In this document: positions 7,254-15,796 of the stretch, in pieces
Layout of the letters: each line of letters opens with the position of its first letter
Position numbering within the stretch: the first letter of the stretch is position 1
The notes under the pieces: generated by a model
What the model was told of the DNA's origin: nothing
Seen by the model: the letters and a program-made list of their open reading frames with translations, nothing else
Database searches by the model: none
Origin: a virus
Reading direction: 5' to 3' (one strand)
DNA length: 26,606 bases
Virus record (IMG/VR): IMGVR_UViG_3300005830_000042
Coordinates: 1-26,606 of that record
Made by a program: the position numbers and the translations under genes

Positions 7254-8486
7254 ATGAGTAACTCATTTAAGGTTGTTGACAGGGTATTGAAAGAAGCCAT
7301 GCGAATTGCCCACGAAAAGTGCCAGTTCATTGGCACTACTGATCGCCAATATGATTCTTCTTTCACCTATCGCCCGAATGCTGGCCCCAATGGTCAGACA
7401 TTGCGTATCCGTAACCCGAATCAATATATACGTCGTACCGGTTCACGTATTATGGATGTTCAGGATCAAGCCGAAACCTCCCAAACCATTACTGTTGCAA
7501 CACAGGACGGTGTAGACATGCGTTTCAATTCAACCGAGTTGATTCAATCGGTCAACAGTGAAGCTGCATTTGATGATCTTTCCAAAAATTACATTCAACC
7601 GGCTGTTTCCAGTCTGGTGTCTGCAATTGAGGGTGATTACATCGCTTATGCCACCAAAGCCACATATAATCTTGCTGGTACTGCTGGTACTCCACCTACT
7701 GATCTGGTCGCTGTTGGTGCAGCCCGCGCCAAACTTAACCAGCATCTTGCTCCCAAGGATGGCAATCGTTTCATTATGGCTGACTCCGTAACTATGGGTG
7801 GAATGGTGAATGGTCTGAAAGGTCTGTTTCAGGATTCAGCTCAAATCAAGGAGCAGTATCGTGAAGGCATGATGGGGCGCACTGCTATGGCTGACTGGTA
7901 TGAGAATGACCGTATGTATACTCATACTAACAGTGCCGGTACTGCCGCTGTTGCACTGGATACCTATACCATAATTGATGGGGATGCAGACCTTACTGTA
8001 GCGACCACCACTACCGCCTGGGCTGCTGGTACGGTATTCACCATCGCCGATCTGTATGCTGTTCACCCGGAAACCAAGACTCCGATTGGATTGCAGCAAT
8101 TCACTGTATTGGCTGGTTCCACCGCAACCAATGTCCTGATTTCACCAACGATCTACATCACTGGTGCAAAACGCAATGTCGGAACCTCTACTGGAGCGGC
8201 AATTACGGCTTCTTCGTATACCACCAAGACCTGTACTATCGTCGGTTCTGCTTCCACAAGTTATCTGCAAAACCTGATGTATCACAAAGAGGCATTCCAG
8301 TTCATCACTGCTGACTTGCCGTTGATGGATGATGCTCATAAATGCCAGCGCGTAAACAAGGATGGTCTGAGTCTGCGCCTGTGGATGGGTTCTGACATTC
8401 GCAATGATGAATTGTTACTCCGTCTTGATATACTGTACGGGTTTGCTGCATTGCGTCCTGAATGGGCTTGCAGGATTACGAACTAA
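7254..8486 (+). CDS. Major capsid protein, P22 coat (gp5) type, 410 aa
   Basis: The coat protein builds the icosahedral shell with an HK97-type fold. It resembles the P22 gp5 family: an N-terminal segment ending in RPNAGPNGQTLRIRNPNQY, a helix-rich segment with VDMRFNSTELIQSVN, the conserved middle MMGRTAMADWYENDRMYTHT, a Thr/Ala-rich central region corresponding to the family's inserted beta domain, and a C-terminal SLRLWMGSDIRNDELLLRLDILYG. Length is close to P22 gp5 (430). Translation starts behind a strong AAAGGAG, and two hairpins lie in the leader. A parS-like palindrome starts at the base after the stop codon. Confidence 0.93.
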   Translation: MSNSFKVVDRVLKEAMRIAHEKCQFIGTTDRQYDSSFTYRPNAGPNGQTLRIRNPNQYIRRTGSRIMDVQDQAETSQTITVATQDGVDMRFNSTELIQSVNSEAAFDDLSKNYIQPAVSSLVSAIEGDYIAYATKATYNLAGTAGTPPTDLVAVGAARAKLNQHLAPKDGNRFIMADSVTMGGMVNGLKGLFQDSAQIKEQYREGMMGRTAMADWYENDRMYTHTNSAGTAAVALDTYTIIDGDADLTVATTTTAWAAGTVFTIADLYAVHPETKTPIGLQQFTVLAGSTATNVLISPTIYITGAKRNVGTSTGAAITASSYTTKTCTIVGSASTSYLQNLMYHKEAFQFITADLPLMDDAHKCQRVNKDGLSLRLWMGSDIRNDELLLRLDILYGFAALRPEWACRITN

Positions 8487-8500
8487 GTTCCACGTGAAAC
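8487..8500. promoter_or_regulatory. parS-like palindrome (ParB box core)
   Basis: GTTCCACGTGAAAC is an exact match to the 14-bp core of the canonical chromosomal parS site (consensus TGTTnCACGTGAAACA); only the outermost flanking bases differ (A and T instead of T and A). It begins at the base after the coat stop codon and ends 20 bases before the next start, so it is not constrained by coding. Binding by a host or phage ParB is inference. Confidence 0.5.
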
Positions 8501-8520
8501 TTGATTAAGGAGAAAATGAC

Positions 8521-8751
8521 ATGGCTACATATGAACGTCTTGATTATGGCTCGGACGATGGTTGTCTGATAGGCGGGGCAGCTACCGACAAGGTTGGTTT
8601 TTACGGTACTACCCCGGTTGTTCAACGTGCAACGGCAACTACGCATACGACTACTAACGTGGTTACGTCTGCAAGTTTTGGTACGTTGCAAGTGGCACAG
8701 ATACAGGAAATCATGAATACACTCGCAGGGTGTGGTTTGTGGGCTTCTTAA
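8521..8751 (+). CDS. Capsid decoration/head-fibre-like protein, copy 1, 76 aa
   Basis: A small Thr-rich protein placed right after the coat gene. The C-terminal 51 residues contain the motif VGFYGTTPVVQ and end QEIMNTLAGCGLW; an IGFYGxTPVVQ segment followed by a short helix is seen in many phage head-decoration or head-fibre proteins. The N-terminal 25 residues (MATYERLDYGSDDG...) are unique to this copy. It has an AAGGAG Shine-Dalgarno. The next gene encodes a paralogue sharing 48 of the last 51 residues. A shared C-terminal assembly domain with different N-termini suggests two related capsid-surface subunits. Confidence 0.72.
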   Translation: MATYERLDYGSDDGCLIGGAATDKVGFYGTTPVVQRATATTHTTTNVVTSASFGTLQVAQIQEIMNTLAGCGLWAS

Positions 8752-8761
8752 GGAGTAAACC

Positions 8762-9016
8762 ATGAGTAGATCATTAGGTGTTGCAGATTCAAAATGCGAT
8801 ATTGATGAAGGAACCATTACTGGTATCAGCTTGCTGAAAACCGCTACTGGTTCCACTATCGGGTTTTATGGTGCTACTCCAGTAGTGCAACGTGCTACTG
8901 CCACAACGCATACGACTACCAATGTAGTGACTTCTGCCAGTTTTGGGACTTTGCAGGTTGCCCAAATGCAGGAGATCATGAATACATTGGCTGGATGTGG
9001 TTTGTGGGAATCGTAA
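8762..9016 (+). CDS. Capsid decoration/head-fibre-like protein, copy 2, 84 aa
   Basis: Paralogue of the preceding gene. Residues 34-84 (GFYGATPVVQ to the C-terminus) differ from copy 1 at only three positions, while 27 of the 48 identical residues use different codons. The N-terminus (MSRSLGVADSKCDIDEG...) is different and eight residues longer. AAGGAG precedes the ATG. The last 22 bases overlap the start of the methyltransferase gene. Role inferred from position after the coat gene and the decoration-type motif. Confidence 0.72.
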   Translation: MSRSLGVADSKCDIDEGTITGISLLKTATGSTIGFYGATPVVQRATATTHTTTNVVTSASFGTLQVAQMQEIMNTLAGCGLWES

Positions 9017-9519
9017 AGGCCGACAGGTTATTGCATGTAGGTTGCGGTAGCGCACCCCTTCCTGAATGGTTGGGGTGCAATACCGAAGTAAGACTTGATG
9101 TTGATGCTGATTTAAACCCTGATATTGTCGCAAATATGACTGATATTGGGGACGTCGGTGAGTTTGATTGCGTTTTTTGTTGTCATGCACTGGAACATTT
9201 ACACTTGTTTGACGTGTATAAGGCGGTAAGTGAGTTTTACAGAGTATTGAAATCAGGTGGAACACTGATTGTATTTGTTCCTGACTTGGAAGGCGTTTCT
9301 CCGACAGAAGATGTTTTGTTTGAATCTCCTGCTGGCCCGATTACAGGATTGGATTTGATGTATGGTTATAATTGCGTTACACAAGCGAAACCATACATGA
9401 GACACTTGACTGGATTTGTTAAATCTTCGCTTAAAAAAATATTGCAGCAAGCAGGATTTAATACTGTGAAAGTAAACCGCATTATTCATCATGACATGAT
9501 CGGAGTTGCCACTAAATGA
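8995..9519 (+). CDS. Class I SAM-dependent methyltransferase, 174 aa
   Basis: A Rossmann-fold methyltransferase: motif I LLHVGCGSA (residues 12-20), acidic second strand LDVDADLNPDI (34-44), motif after strand 4 FDCVFCCHALEHL (57-69), and the FYRVLKSGGTLIVFVPD region (81-97). This set matches methyltransferases acting on small molecules, sugars or proteins; the target is not evident. The start overlaps the decoration gene by 22 bases; a TTG at 9029 is an alternative start but would remove motif I. It overlaps the glycosyltransferase gene by ATGA, so the two are probably co-translated and may act on the same substrate. Confidence 0.85.
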   Translation: MWFVGIVKADRLLHVGCGSAPLPEWLGCNTEVRLDVDADLNPDIVANMTDIGDVGEFDCVFCCHALEHLHLFDVYKAVSEFYRVLKSGGTLIVFVPDLEGVSPTEDVLFESPAGPITGLDLMYGYNCVTQAKPYMRHLTGFVKSSLKKILQQAGFNTVKVNRIIHHDMIGVATK

Positions 9520-10211
9520 AAGTAATTTTCTGCATTCCGACACTCACCAGACCATATCAGCAATGTATTGAAAGTCTGAAGGCTTCAGTTCCTCTCATAG
9601 AGGCCGCAGGATGGGAGCATGGGATGGTTTCTGAGGTAGGATGCCCTTATATCAGTGCGGCTCGCGCTACCATGCTTAGAAAGGCTTTGGATGCAAATGC
9701 TGATGTGATTGTGTTCATTGACCATGATTTGAGCTGGCAACCAGAAGATATGTTGAATCTCATCGAGAAAAAAGGTGATGTGATTGCTGGAATATACAGG
9801 TTCAAGCAGGATGAAATTAAATACATGGGCGTAATTGATGATGATAAAGATAATATGCCTGTAGTAAGGGAAGATGGTTGTATAAGGGCAACACGTGTTC
9901 CTGCTGGATTTTTGAAGATCACAAAAGAGGCTGTAAATAAGTTCATGGAGAAATATCCTGAATTATGTTACGGGCCGAAATATAACCTTTCTGTTGATTT
10001 GTTCAATCACGGAGCGCATCAAGGAAAGTGGTGGGGAGAAGATTATTCCTTCTGCCGTAACTGGATAGATGCAGGCGGTGACATATGGATGGTTCCAAAC
10101 TTAAATCTTGTTCACCATTCTCCTGAAAAGGGGTATAAAGGCAATTATCACGAATTTCTCATGCGTCAACCGGGCGGAAGCAAAGAAGGTCAACCATTTT
10201 TGGAGGATTAG
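9516..10211 (+). CDS. Glycosyltransferase, GT-A fold (family 2-like), 231 aa
   Basis: The N-terminus KVIFCIPTLTRP is the first strand of a nucleotide-sugar-binding domain. VIVFIDHDLSW (residues 64-74) contains the DxD metal-binding motif (D69-H-D71). GEDYSFCRNW is the acceptor-side acidic motif, and NLVHHSP supplies the late His residues usual in GT-A enzymes. It overlaps the methyltransferase by ATGA. Sitting within the head genes, next to two Thr-rich decoration-like proteins, it could glycosylate virion proteins; modification of host surface sugars is an alternative. Substrate is not visible in the sequence. Confidence 0.83.
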   Translation: MKVIFCIPTLTRPYQQCIESLKASVPLIEAAGWEHGMVSEVGCPYISAARATMLRKALDANADVIVFIDHDLSWQPEDMLNLIEKKGDVIAGIYRFKQDEIKYMGVIDDDKDNMPVVREDGCIRATRVPAGFLKITKEAVNKFMEKYPELCYGPKYNLSVDLFNHGAHQGKWWGEDYSFCRNWIDAGGDIWMVPNLNLVHHSPEKGYKGNYHEFLMRQPGGSKEGQPFLED

Positions 10212-10212
10212 A

Positions 10213-10764
10213 ATGTCAACTTTACTCAAAGAGCATAATTACAGGTTGTTTGTTCCAAAACAAGCTGTTGGTGCGAACCTTGTATATTTCGACCTGTTTA
10301 ACGCTGCTGATACTGGGGTTTCATTATATGTTTCCAGTATTCAACCTGTTGTTTCCGGCGCTGTTGCTGTTACTGGACTTCTTGGTGTTGACCTTTTTCT
10401 TACTGGAACTACTGCTGTTGGCACTGGTGGAACTGCCGCAACATTTAATGGAACTGATCCAACTGCTTGTACGATTTCAGGGATAACTCCAAAGATTACC
10501 ACTCTCCCATTTGGTGTTACTGCAAGAATTACACCTACTGGTGGCGCTACTGCCGGGCGTGTGTTGACGTGGTGCAGTGTATTTACGGAAGAGACTGCTG
10601 CCGCAACTTATGTAGGGAAGTTGAATGATTTTGTTGGAATTCATGCTGATCCTGAAGATATTATTATTCCAGAAGGTTTTGGAATAAGGGTTGTTCAGGG
10701 AGCAGTAGCTTCAGTTGGGAACATTGGATTTAACGTAGCGTTTGGGATAAAGCAAAATGCTTAA
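10213..10764 (+). CDS. Virion structural protein of unknown role, 183 aa
   Basis: ATG 10213 is chosen because GGAGG (10202-10206) lies upstream. The protein is Gly/Thr/Ala/Val-rich and predicted to be beta-rich (VSGAVAVTGLLGVDLFLTG; PTGGATAGRVLTWCSVF), with a C-terminal DIIIPEGFGIRVVQG segment resembling jelly-roll proteins of the capsid or tail surface. It lies one base after the glycosyltransferase stop and overlaps the next gene by 8 bases. I cannot name a family; a head protein is likely from context. Confidence 0.6.
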   Translation: MSTLLKEHNYRLFVPKQAVGANLVYFDLFNAADTGVSLYVSSIQPVVSGAVAVTGLLGVDLFLTGTTAVGTGGTAATFNGTDPTACTISGITPKITTLPFGVTARITPTGGATAGRVLTWCSVFTEETAAATYVGKLNDFVGIHADPEDIIIPEGFGIRVVQGAVASVGNIGFNVAFGIKQNA

Positions 10765-10972
10765 ATACATGACACATCCAAATCACGGTAGAATGCCTGT
10801 ATATTCAGATGGAGAGATTGAATATAACAGTAAATTCGGGTGGTCAGTTGAGGAAGACAAACAGGAAGAAAAGACTGTTGAATCACCCGAAGTATTGTAT
10901 GAAAAGAAGTTTGGGAAAAAACCTCATCACAAGATGAAACAGGAAAGCATTATCGCAGCATTGGAGGATTAA
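10757..10972 (+). CDS. Small head-region protein, 71 aa, unknown function
   Basis: Begins MLKYMTHPNHGRMPVYSDGEIEYNSK-FGW, a start found in short phage proteins lying between capsid and head-tail connector genes; their role is not known. The C-terminal half is charged, with EVLYEKKFGKKPHHKMKQESI, resembling a short helix-extended-loop-helix peptide (YEKKFGKKPHHKM). It overlaps the upstream gene by 8 bases and ends 1 base before the gp4-like gene. Confidence 0.6.
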   Translation: MLKYMTHPNHGRMPVYSDGEIEYNSKFGWSVEEDKQEEKTVESPEVLYEKKFGKKPHHKMKQESIIAALED

Positions 10973-10973
10973 C

Positions 10974-11672
10974 ATGGCTACTGCCAGCACAATGATACTG
11001 AAAGCCCTTAGATTGATAGGGGAGAAAGACAACGCTGGCACCCTCACCTCTACAGAAGAGACACTATATCTTTCTGATCTGAATTCCATGCTTGAGTCAT
11101 GGAGTCTTGAAAGATTGATGTGTTATCACATCCTCGAAGAATCCAAGGCATTAACTGCTAACGTAGGAACCTACACAATAGGTTCTGGTGGTGCATGGAA
11201 TACTGCAAGGCCAACCAGGATTGTATCTGCATTTATCAGGGATAGTTCCAATAACGACTACCCTGTGCGGATAATCCAGAAATCAGAATACGATGCTATT
11301 CCCGGAAAAAGCACTTCTGGAACCTATCCGGAAGTATTGTATTACGATGCAAATTATTCTTCTGGTTTAGCTACGATATATCTATATCCTTTGCCATCAG
11401 CAAATCTTACGCTTTATATCAGCTCATGGAAGCAATTACAGTCATTTTCAACCATTTCAACGGCGATTGCATTGCCTCCAGGATACCAAAGAGCTATTGA
11501 ATATAACTTGGCAATTGAGCTTTCTGGTGGTTTCAGACCTGTTTCTGCCGAAGTGATAAAGATAGCAAAAGAATCAAAAGCGGCAATAAAGAATGTAAAT
11601 GCTCCAGATGTAATCATGCAACTACCAATGGAAATTTCTGGTGTTTACCGTTCAAATATCATTACCGGATAA
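10974..11672 (+). CDS. Head-to-tail adaptor, P22 gp4 (tail accessory factor)-like, 232 aa
   Basis: In P22 gp4 binds the portal ring and closes the packaged head. This protein has the family's helical opening (MILKALRLIGEKDNAGTL..., LSDLNSMLESWSLERL, residues about 7-47), then a beta-rich domain with TYTIGSGGAWNTARPTRIVSA, then a helical end (QRAIEYNLAIELSGGF). It is longer than P22 gp4 (166 residues), as in many environmental podoviruses. Position between the head genes and a gp10-like gene supports this. GGAGG lies upstream of the ATG; it overlaps the next gene by a base. Confidence 0.85.
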   Translation: MATASTMILKALRLIGEKDNAGTLTSTEETLYLSDLNSMLESWSLERLMCYHILEESKALTANVGTYTIGSGGAWNTARPTRIVSAFIRDSSNNDYPVRIIQKSEYDAIPGKSTSGTYPEVLYYDANYSSGLATIYLYPLPSANLTLYISSWKQLQSFSTISTAIALPPGYQRAIEYNLAIELSGGFRPVSAEVIKIAKESKAAIKNVNAPDVIMQLPMEISGVYRSNIITG

Positions 11673-13177
11673 TGCCACAATTCAATCTACAATTTAGCGG
11701 TGGTTATGACACAAGGTTATCCGCAAATAGCGGAGCTACCAGCACGTCTGGTTATGTTGATGTAGCCATAGTTGACCTTGCTGTTGTGGAAGGTGGGGCA
11801 AATAATTCGATGAACAAGGATTCGAGATTCATCAATTGTTATCCGGTAACAATGACAGATGGATATGGAAGAAAAAAGACCGCGATAATCAAACGTCCAG
11901 GATGGTCTACCCTGAATACTCCGGCAGCAGGATATGCAGGTGAAGAATTGATGGTGTGGACTGGTAGCGGAAGTGGACAGGACGTAATTGCTGCTTTTGG
12001 AGAAACAAATTCCACTATCTATAAGAATGCAGTCAGTATCGGTGCAATTACCGGAGAATGTACTGGTCTTTCCGAGACCTTTATAGGTACAACCCCTACC
12101 ATATTGGCATCAGGATCAGATTCAACTGGATGGTACTATGATGCCGGTGTAGGGGTAATGACAAAAATTACTGATGTTGATTTTCCGGGTAATGCCGGGA
12201 AAACCATTGCTGGAACATTCGTGAATATGCACGGATATGCTTTCATCATGTGTACAGATAGCACAATATGGGCTTCTGATTTGAATAGCGTTACTGCATG
12301 GACAGCAACAAGTTTTGATACCGCAAGTGATTATCCTGATCGCGGAATAGGTTTGGTACGCAACAAGAACCTGATTATTGCCTTTGGAACAGAATCAATG
12401 CAGTTTTTCCAGAATGCAGGATTAACTCCATTTCCTCTGGCAAAAGTTTCCAGTATGACCGCAAAGGTTGGAGCTATTTCATACGAAGCGATTACACAAA
12501 TATCAGATGTGGTGTTTTGGGCTGGTTCTACTCCGCAAGGTGGGATTTCGATATTTCAGTTCGATGGTGGAATAAAAAGGATTTCCACCCCTGAAATTGA
12601 ATTGCATCTTGCGGTTGTGAATTTCTCATCTATCAGTCTCACTAGCATAAGGATGCAAGGAAGGTCATTTGTGCTAGTTAGGGCTTACTCACAAACTTAT
12701 GTATATTGTATAGAAAGCGATACATGGCATGAGTGGAGTTCAACCACTCCATTATGGCATAAATGCGCTGGAACCTCTGTGGGTGCCTCTCAATTGAACT
12801 ATGCCATATCTCATACCTCAACATCAGGGAAAGTCTACATAATGGACATGAACAGTTATGTATTTACTGATGATGGATATTCATACACAGCTTCTATTCA
12901 GGGGCCAAGTGACGATATGGGAACACGCAGAAAAAAGTTCTTTAGCGAGCTTGAGATTGATGCAGACAAGGAAACATCCACATCTACACTTACAATTTCT
13001 TATTCAGATGATGATTATCAGAATACCTATACATGGGGTTCTGTTGATTTATCGGACAACCGCCCAAGGGCGACACGGTTGGGTTCCGCTACACGAAGAG
13101 CGTGGATATTCACGCATTCCTCTAATACACCAATGAGATTATATGGATGTAAAGGATTTATGGAGTATGGACAATGA
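11672..13177 (+). CDS. Tail hub / packaged-DNA stabilisation protein, P22 gp10-like, 501 aa
   Basis: P22 gp10 forms the hexameric hub that joins gp4 to the tail needle and tailspikes. The features match: N-terminal DSRFINCYPVTMTDGYGRKK and RPGW segment, repeated beta-propeller-like strands through the middle (NMHGYAFIMCTDSTIWASDL, RNKNLIIAFGTESMQFFQNAG, ISDVVFWAGSTPQGG), and the C-terminal RRKKFFSELEIDADK ... RAWIFTHSSNTPMRLYGC pattern. Length is close to P22 gp10 (472). The start overlaps the adaptor stop (TAATG) and the end overlaps the next gene by ATGA-type coupling. Confidence 0.86.
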   Translation: MPQFNLQFSGGYDTRLSANSGATSTSGYVDVAIVDLAVVEGGANNSMNKDSRFINCYPVTMTDGYGRKKTAIIKRPGWSTLNTPAAGYAGEELMVWTGSGSGQDVIAAFGETNSTIYKNAVSIGAITGECTGLSETFIGTTPTILASGSDSTGWYYDAGVGVMTKITDVDFPGNAGKTIAGTFVNMHGYAFIMCTDSTIWASDLNSVTAWTATSFDTASDYPDRGIGLVRNKNLIIAFGTESMQFFQNAGLTPFPLAKVSSMTAKVGAISYEAITQISDVVFWAGSTPQGGISIFQFDGGIKRISTPEIELHLAVVNFSSISLTSIRMQGRSFVLVRAYSQTYVYCIESDTWHEWSSTTPLWHKCAGTSVGASQLNYAISHTSTSGKVYIMDMNSYVFTDDGYSYTASIQGPSDDMGTRRKKFFSELEIDADKETSTSTLTISYSDDDYQNTYTWGSVDLSDNRPRATRLGSATRRAWIFTHSSNTPMRLYGCKGFMEYGQ

Positions 13178-13569
13178 ATATATTGGATGGTATTCAGCTT
13201 GATATTTCAAGTTTTGCGTACCAGAATATCATTGGATTGAATGAGTGGATTACATTTACACCGGTATTCGGAAGCCTTACGGTAGTTGGAGCAACATCTT
13301 ATTTTGGAAGGATGAGGAAAGTAGGAAGGGCATTACAAGGGCAGGTAAAGTTTAGTGCTGCGACCAGTATTGCATCCGTTGCTGGAACTGATTACCTGAC
13401 GCTTCCGATACCTGCAATTGGTTTAACCGGATTTGGTGTAATGAGCAATGACACAACGAATGTTGCAGTAGGTTTATGCCATCTTGATGTTTCTGCATCG
13501 AGGCTGTATCTTCCAACACAGGTAGCATCAGCAAATGTATTTAACCTGTTTTTTGAGTATGAGGTGTAA
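13174..13569 (+). CDS. Small beta-sandwich virion protein (fibre-tip-like), 131 aa
   Basis: The pattern WITFTPVFGSLTVVGATSYFGRMRKVGRALQGQVKFS...TLPIPA is that of a short beta-sandwich often found at the ends of phage tail fibres and in separate virion proteins, in which a Gly-containing strand is followed by a FxGRMRKVG turn. It lies between the tail hub and the ejection-protein genes, so a tail-associated or receptor-facing role is plausible. It overlaps the hub gene by 4 bases. Fold inferred from pattern only. Confidence 0.6.
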   Translation: MNILDGIQLDISSFAYQNIIGLNEWITFTPVFGSLTVVGATSYFGRMRKVGRALQGQVKFSAATSIASVAGTDYLTLPIPAIGLTGFGVMSNDTTNVAVGLCHLDVSASRLYLPTQVASANVFNLFFEYEV

Positions 13570-13571
13570 TT

Positions 13572-14648
13572 ATGGGATTCCTTAGTGATGTATGGGGTGC
13601 AGTTCGTGATCCACTTGAGAGTGCTGCTGTTCTTGCTGGAAACTATGTCCTTCCAGGAAGCGCGTTGGTAACCAGTAATCTTGCAAGCAAAGGCTCCCAA
13701 CAACAATTGGATTCTCCACTTGGTCAATTAGCCCAACTTGGCACTGGTGTTGGTGGAGCATTTAATGGGAATCTTGCCAATTATGGCAAGGGATTGAATG
13801 CCATTGGTCTTGGAGGAGCTGGCGCAAGTATGGGTATCCCCGGTGCCATGAGTTCTGAAACGGCGGCACTGATGCAAGCCTATCCAGGACTTACTATGGA
13901 ACAAGCCTCTGCACTTACCTCTGTAGGATACGATGCCGCATCTCTATCTGGAGTTCCTCTTTCAGAAGCCGCTACTGCTGCCGACAATCTTATTGCACAA
14001 CCAAGTTTGTGGAGCAAGGCACTGGATTATTCCAAGAATGTATTGATGGGTGCTGGTGGAAGCCCAAAAGAATTGTTGGGACAACTCAAACAGGGAAATG
14101 TTGGACAACCAAATTGGGCGCAGGCGGGTGTTGATGTAGAAACTGCCAAGTTAATGTCTGATGCAGCAAGGGAGCGCACAGACTTAATGCGTGAACAGGC
14201 TGGCAAATATGAGGCAATGGGTGCGCCATATCGCCAGAAGTTATCAGATTTGTATGCTAATCCGGAATCGTACTTGTCCAGTTCAGAAGTACAAAAACCT
14301 GTGCAGATGGGATCAGATATTCTTGCGAGGTCATTATCTACTCACGGTAATCCGATAGGGTCAGGTAATGCCTTACAGCAGATGCAGGATTATTCCAGCG
14401 GAAAACTGTATTCAATGCTTGGAAGCGAGAAAGACAGGTTGGCTGGATTCGGTGGACTTTCTGGATACAACGCGGCAGCACCTACTGCTACCACAAACTA
14501 TATCGGAAGCAATGCAGCGAACCTTGACCCGTTGATGTATGGACTTGGAACAGTTGGGAATGATATTTTTGGTACTGCAAGGCCACAGGGAATACAACCA
14601 AATCAGACGAATCAATCAAGGTTAATGCAGTTATTGTCAGGGGCATAA
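13572..14648 (+). CDS. Putative ejection (internal virion) protein, 358 aa
   Basis: Starts MGFLSDVWGAVRDPLESAAVLAGN, an amphipathic helix typical of small internal proteins of podoviruses, followed by Gly/Ala-rich stretches (residues about 50-90: LGTGVGGAF..., IGLGGAGASMG), then a helical charged region (ETAKLMSDAARERTDLMREQ), and a disordered end. First of three consecutive genes of this style after the tail hub, where P22 encodes its ejection proteins gp7, gp20 and gp16. No enzymatic motif is seen; which P22 protein it replaces cannot be said. Confidence 0.62.
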   Translation: MGFLSDVWGAVRDPLESAAVLAGNYVLPGSALVTSNLASKGSQQQLDSPLGQLAQLGTGVGGAFNGNLANYGKGLNAIGLGGAGASMGIPGAMSSETAALMQAYPGLTMEQASALTSVGYDAASLSGVPLSEAATAADNLIAQPSLWSKALDYSKNVLMGAGGSPKELLGQLKQGNVGQPNWAQAGVDVETAKLMSDAARERTDLMREQAGKYEAMGAPYRQKLSDLYANPESYLSSSEVQKPVQMGSDILARSLSTHGNPIGSGNALQQMQDYSSGKLYSMLGSEKDRLAGFGGLSGYNAAAPTATTNYIGSNAANLDPLMYGLGTVGNDIFGTARPQGIQPNQTNQSRLMQLLSGA

Positions 14649-14650
14649 TT

Positions 14651-15796
14651 ATGGACTTCTCAATGCCGGGATATGCAGGATTGCAAGCAGCGAGAGCTGA
14701 GAATCAACGTCGTGTTGATGAACCTTATAATGAATTAACAAAACAACTTACTTTGGCTAAGTTATTGCAGGCACAACAGGATGCTGAAGCAACCAGACAG
14801 GCGCTATCTACATTGCCGCCTGAACAACAACTTGCCTATAGGATTGGTGGTGCATCTCATTTTGCGCAAATTCTTGCAGAGAATCGCAAAGCAGAGACTC
14901 AACAGTTAGAAGATCAAAAGGCTAGTACATTGGGCGAGACACTATCTTTTCTTCAATCACAATCTGCTCCTGAAGATTTGCAGCGACACATGCAAGCTGC
15001 GACTATGCAACTTGGAACTGCTCCTGAAAGACAGCAAGTTGTAAAGGAAGTTACTTCACCAGAAAAACCTATCTCAATAAATGATCCTGAAATAGTGAAA
15101 TTGATTCAAAAAAGAGATTATTACAATGCAAAAGGCGAGACTGCCAATGCCAAGGCGATTGATTTGAGAATTCAAAAATTACAAAGTGCTGAAGGTGATG
15201 GAATTAAGAAACCAAAAGGGCTTTCGAGGGAGGCTAGTCTTAAATGGGATTTGGATAATGGTTTGATTGACCAAGTAACATACGATATGGCAATAAAAGG
15301 AACGCCTGGTGCAATTGCTGCAGGGAAAAATGAGGACAAAATACAGAAACAAAAAGCAGCAATGGAAAATGCCAAAGAAAAAGCAAAAATTGTAGTGAAA
15401 AATATTGATGATGCATTGAAAGAGGTTGGATTATTTTCCACGGGTTTCATAGGAGAGACAACTGGAATTATTCCAGGTACTCCAGGATACAATCTAGAAG
15501 CGACACTTGACACCATTAAAGCAAATATTGGATTTGGTGAACTGCAAGCAATGCGTCAGGCATCACCAACTGGAGGAGCATTAGGGCAGGTAGCTGTTCG
15601 AGAATTGGATTTGTTGCAGGCAACTCTTGGGTCATTGAAAAAAGGTCAGAAAAAAGAGAAACTTGTCGAGCAACTAAATGCTGTACGCAAACACTACACT
15701 AACTGGAAAGATACTGTAGAAAAGGCATATAACGAAGGTGAACAACCAGCAGTAGGGACTGCGGAAGACTTCCTTCGTTCAAGAGGATTAAAATGA
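14651..15796 (+). CDS. Putative ejection protein, 381 aa
   Basis: A mostly helical, Gln- and Ala-rich protein (AKLLQAQQDAEATRQALS; EKAKIVVKNIDDALKEV). Residues about 265-370 contain a conserved-looking domain, TGFIGETTGIIPGTPGYNLEA, then TLDTIKANIGFGELQAMRQ, ASPTGGALGQVAVRELDLLQ, which recurs in phage internal or DNA-transfer proteins. It lies two bases after the preceding gene and overlaps the next by ATGA. It is probably ejected with the DNA to help cross the cell envelope; this is inferred from position and composition. Confidence 0.62.
   Translation: MDFSMPGYAGLQAARAENQRRVDEPYNELTKQLTLAKLLQAQQDAEATRQALSTLPPEQQLAYRIGGASHFAQILAENRKAETQQLEDQKASTLGETLSFLQSQSAPEDLQRHMQAATMQLGTAPERQQVVKEVTSPEKPISINDPEIVKLIQKRDYYNAKGETANAKAIDLRIQKLQSAEGDGIKKPKGLSREASLKWDLDNGLIDQVTYDMAIKGTPGAIAAGKNEDKIQKQKAAMENAKEKAKIVVKNIDDALKEVGLFSTGFIGETTGIIPGTPGYNLEATLDTIKANIGFGELQAMRQASPTGGALGQVAVRELDLLQATLGSLKKGQKKEKLVEQLNAVRKHYTNWKDTVEKAYNEGEQPAVGTAEDFLRSRGLK

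Noticed and set aside
9890-9899. AACACGTGTT palindrome resembling a second ParB-type box
   Set aside because: Only the CACGTG centre fits parS and it lies within the glycosyltransferase coding sequence.
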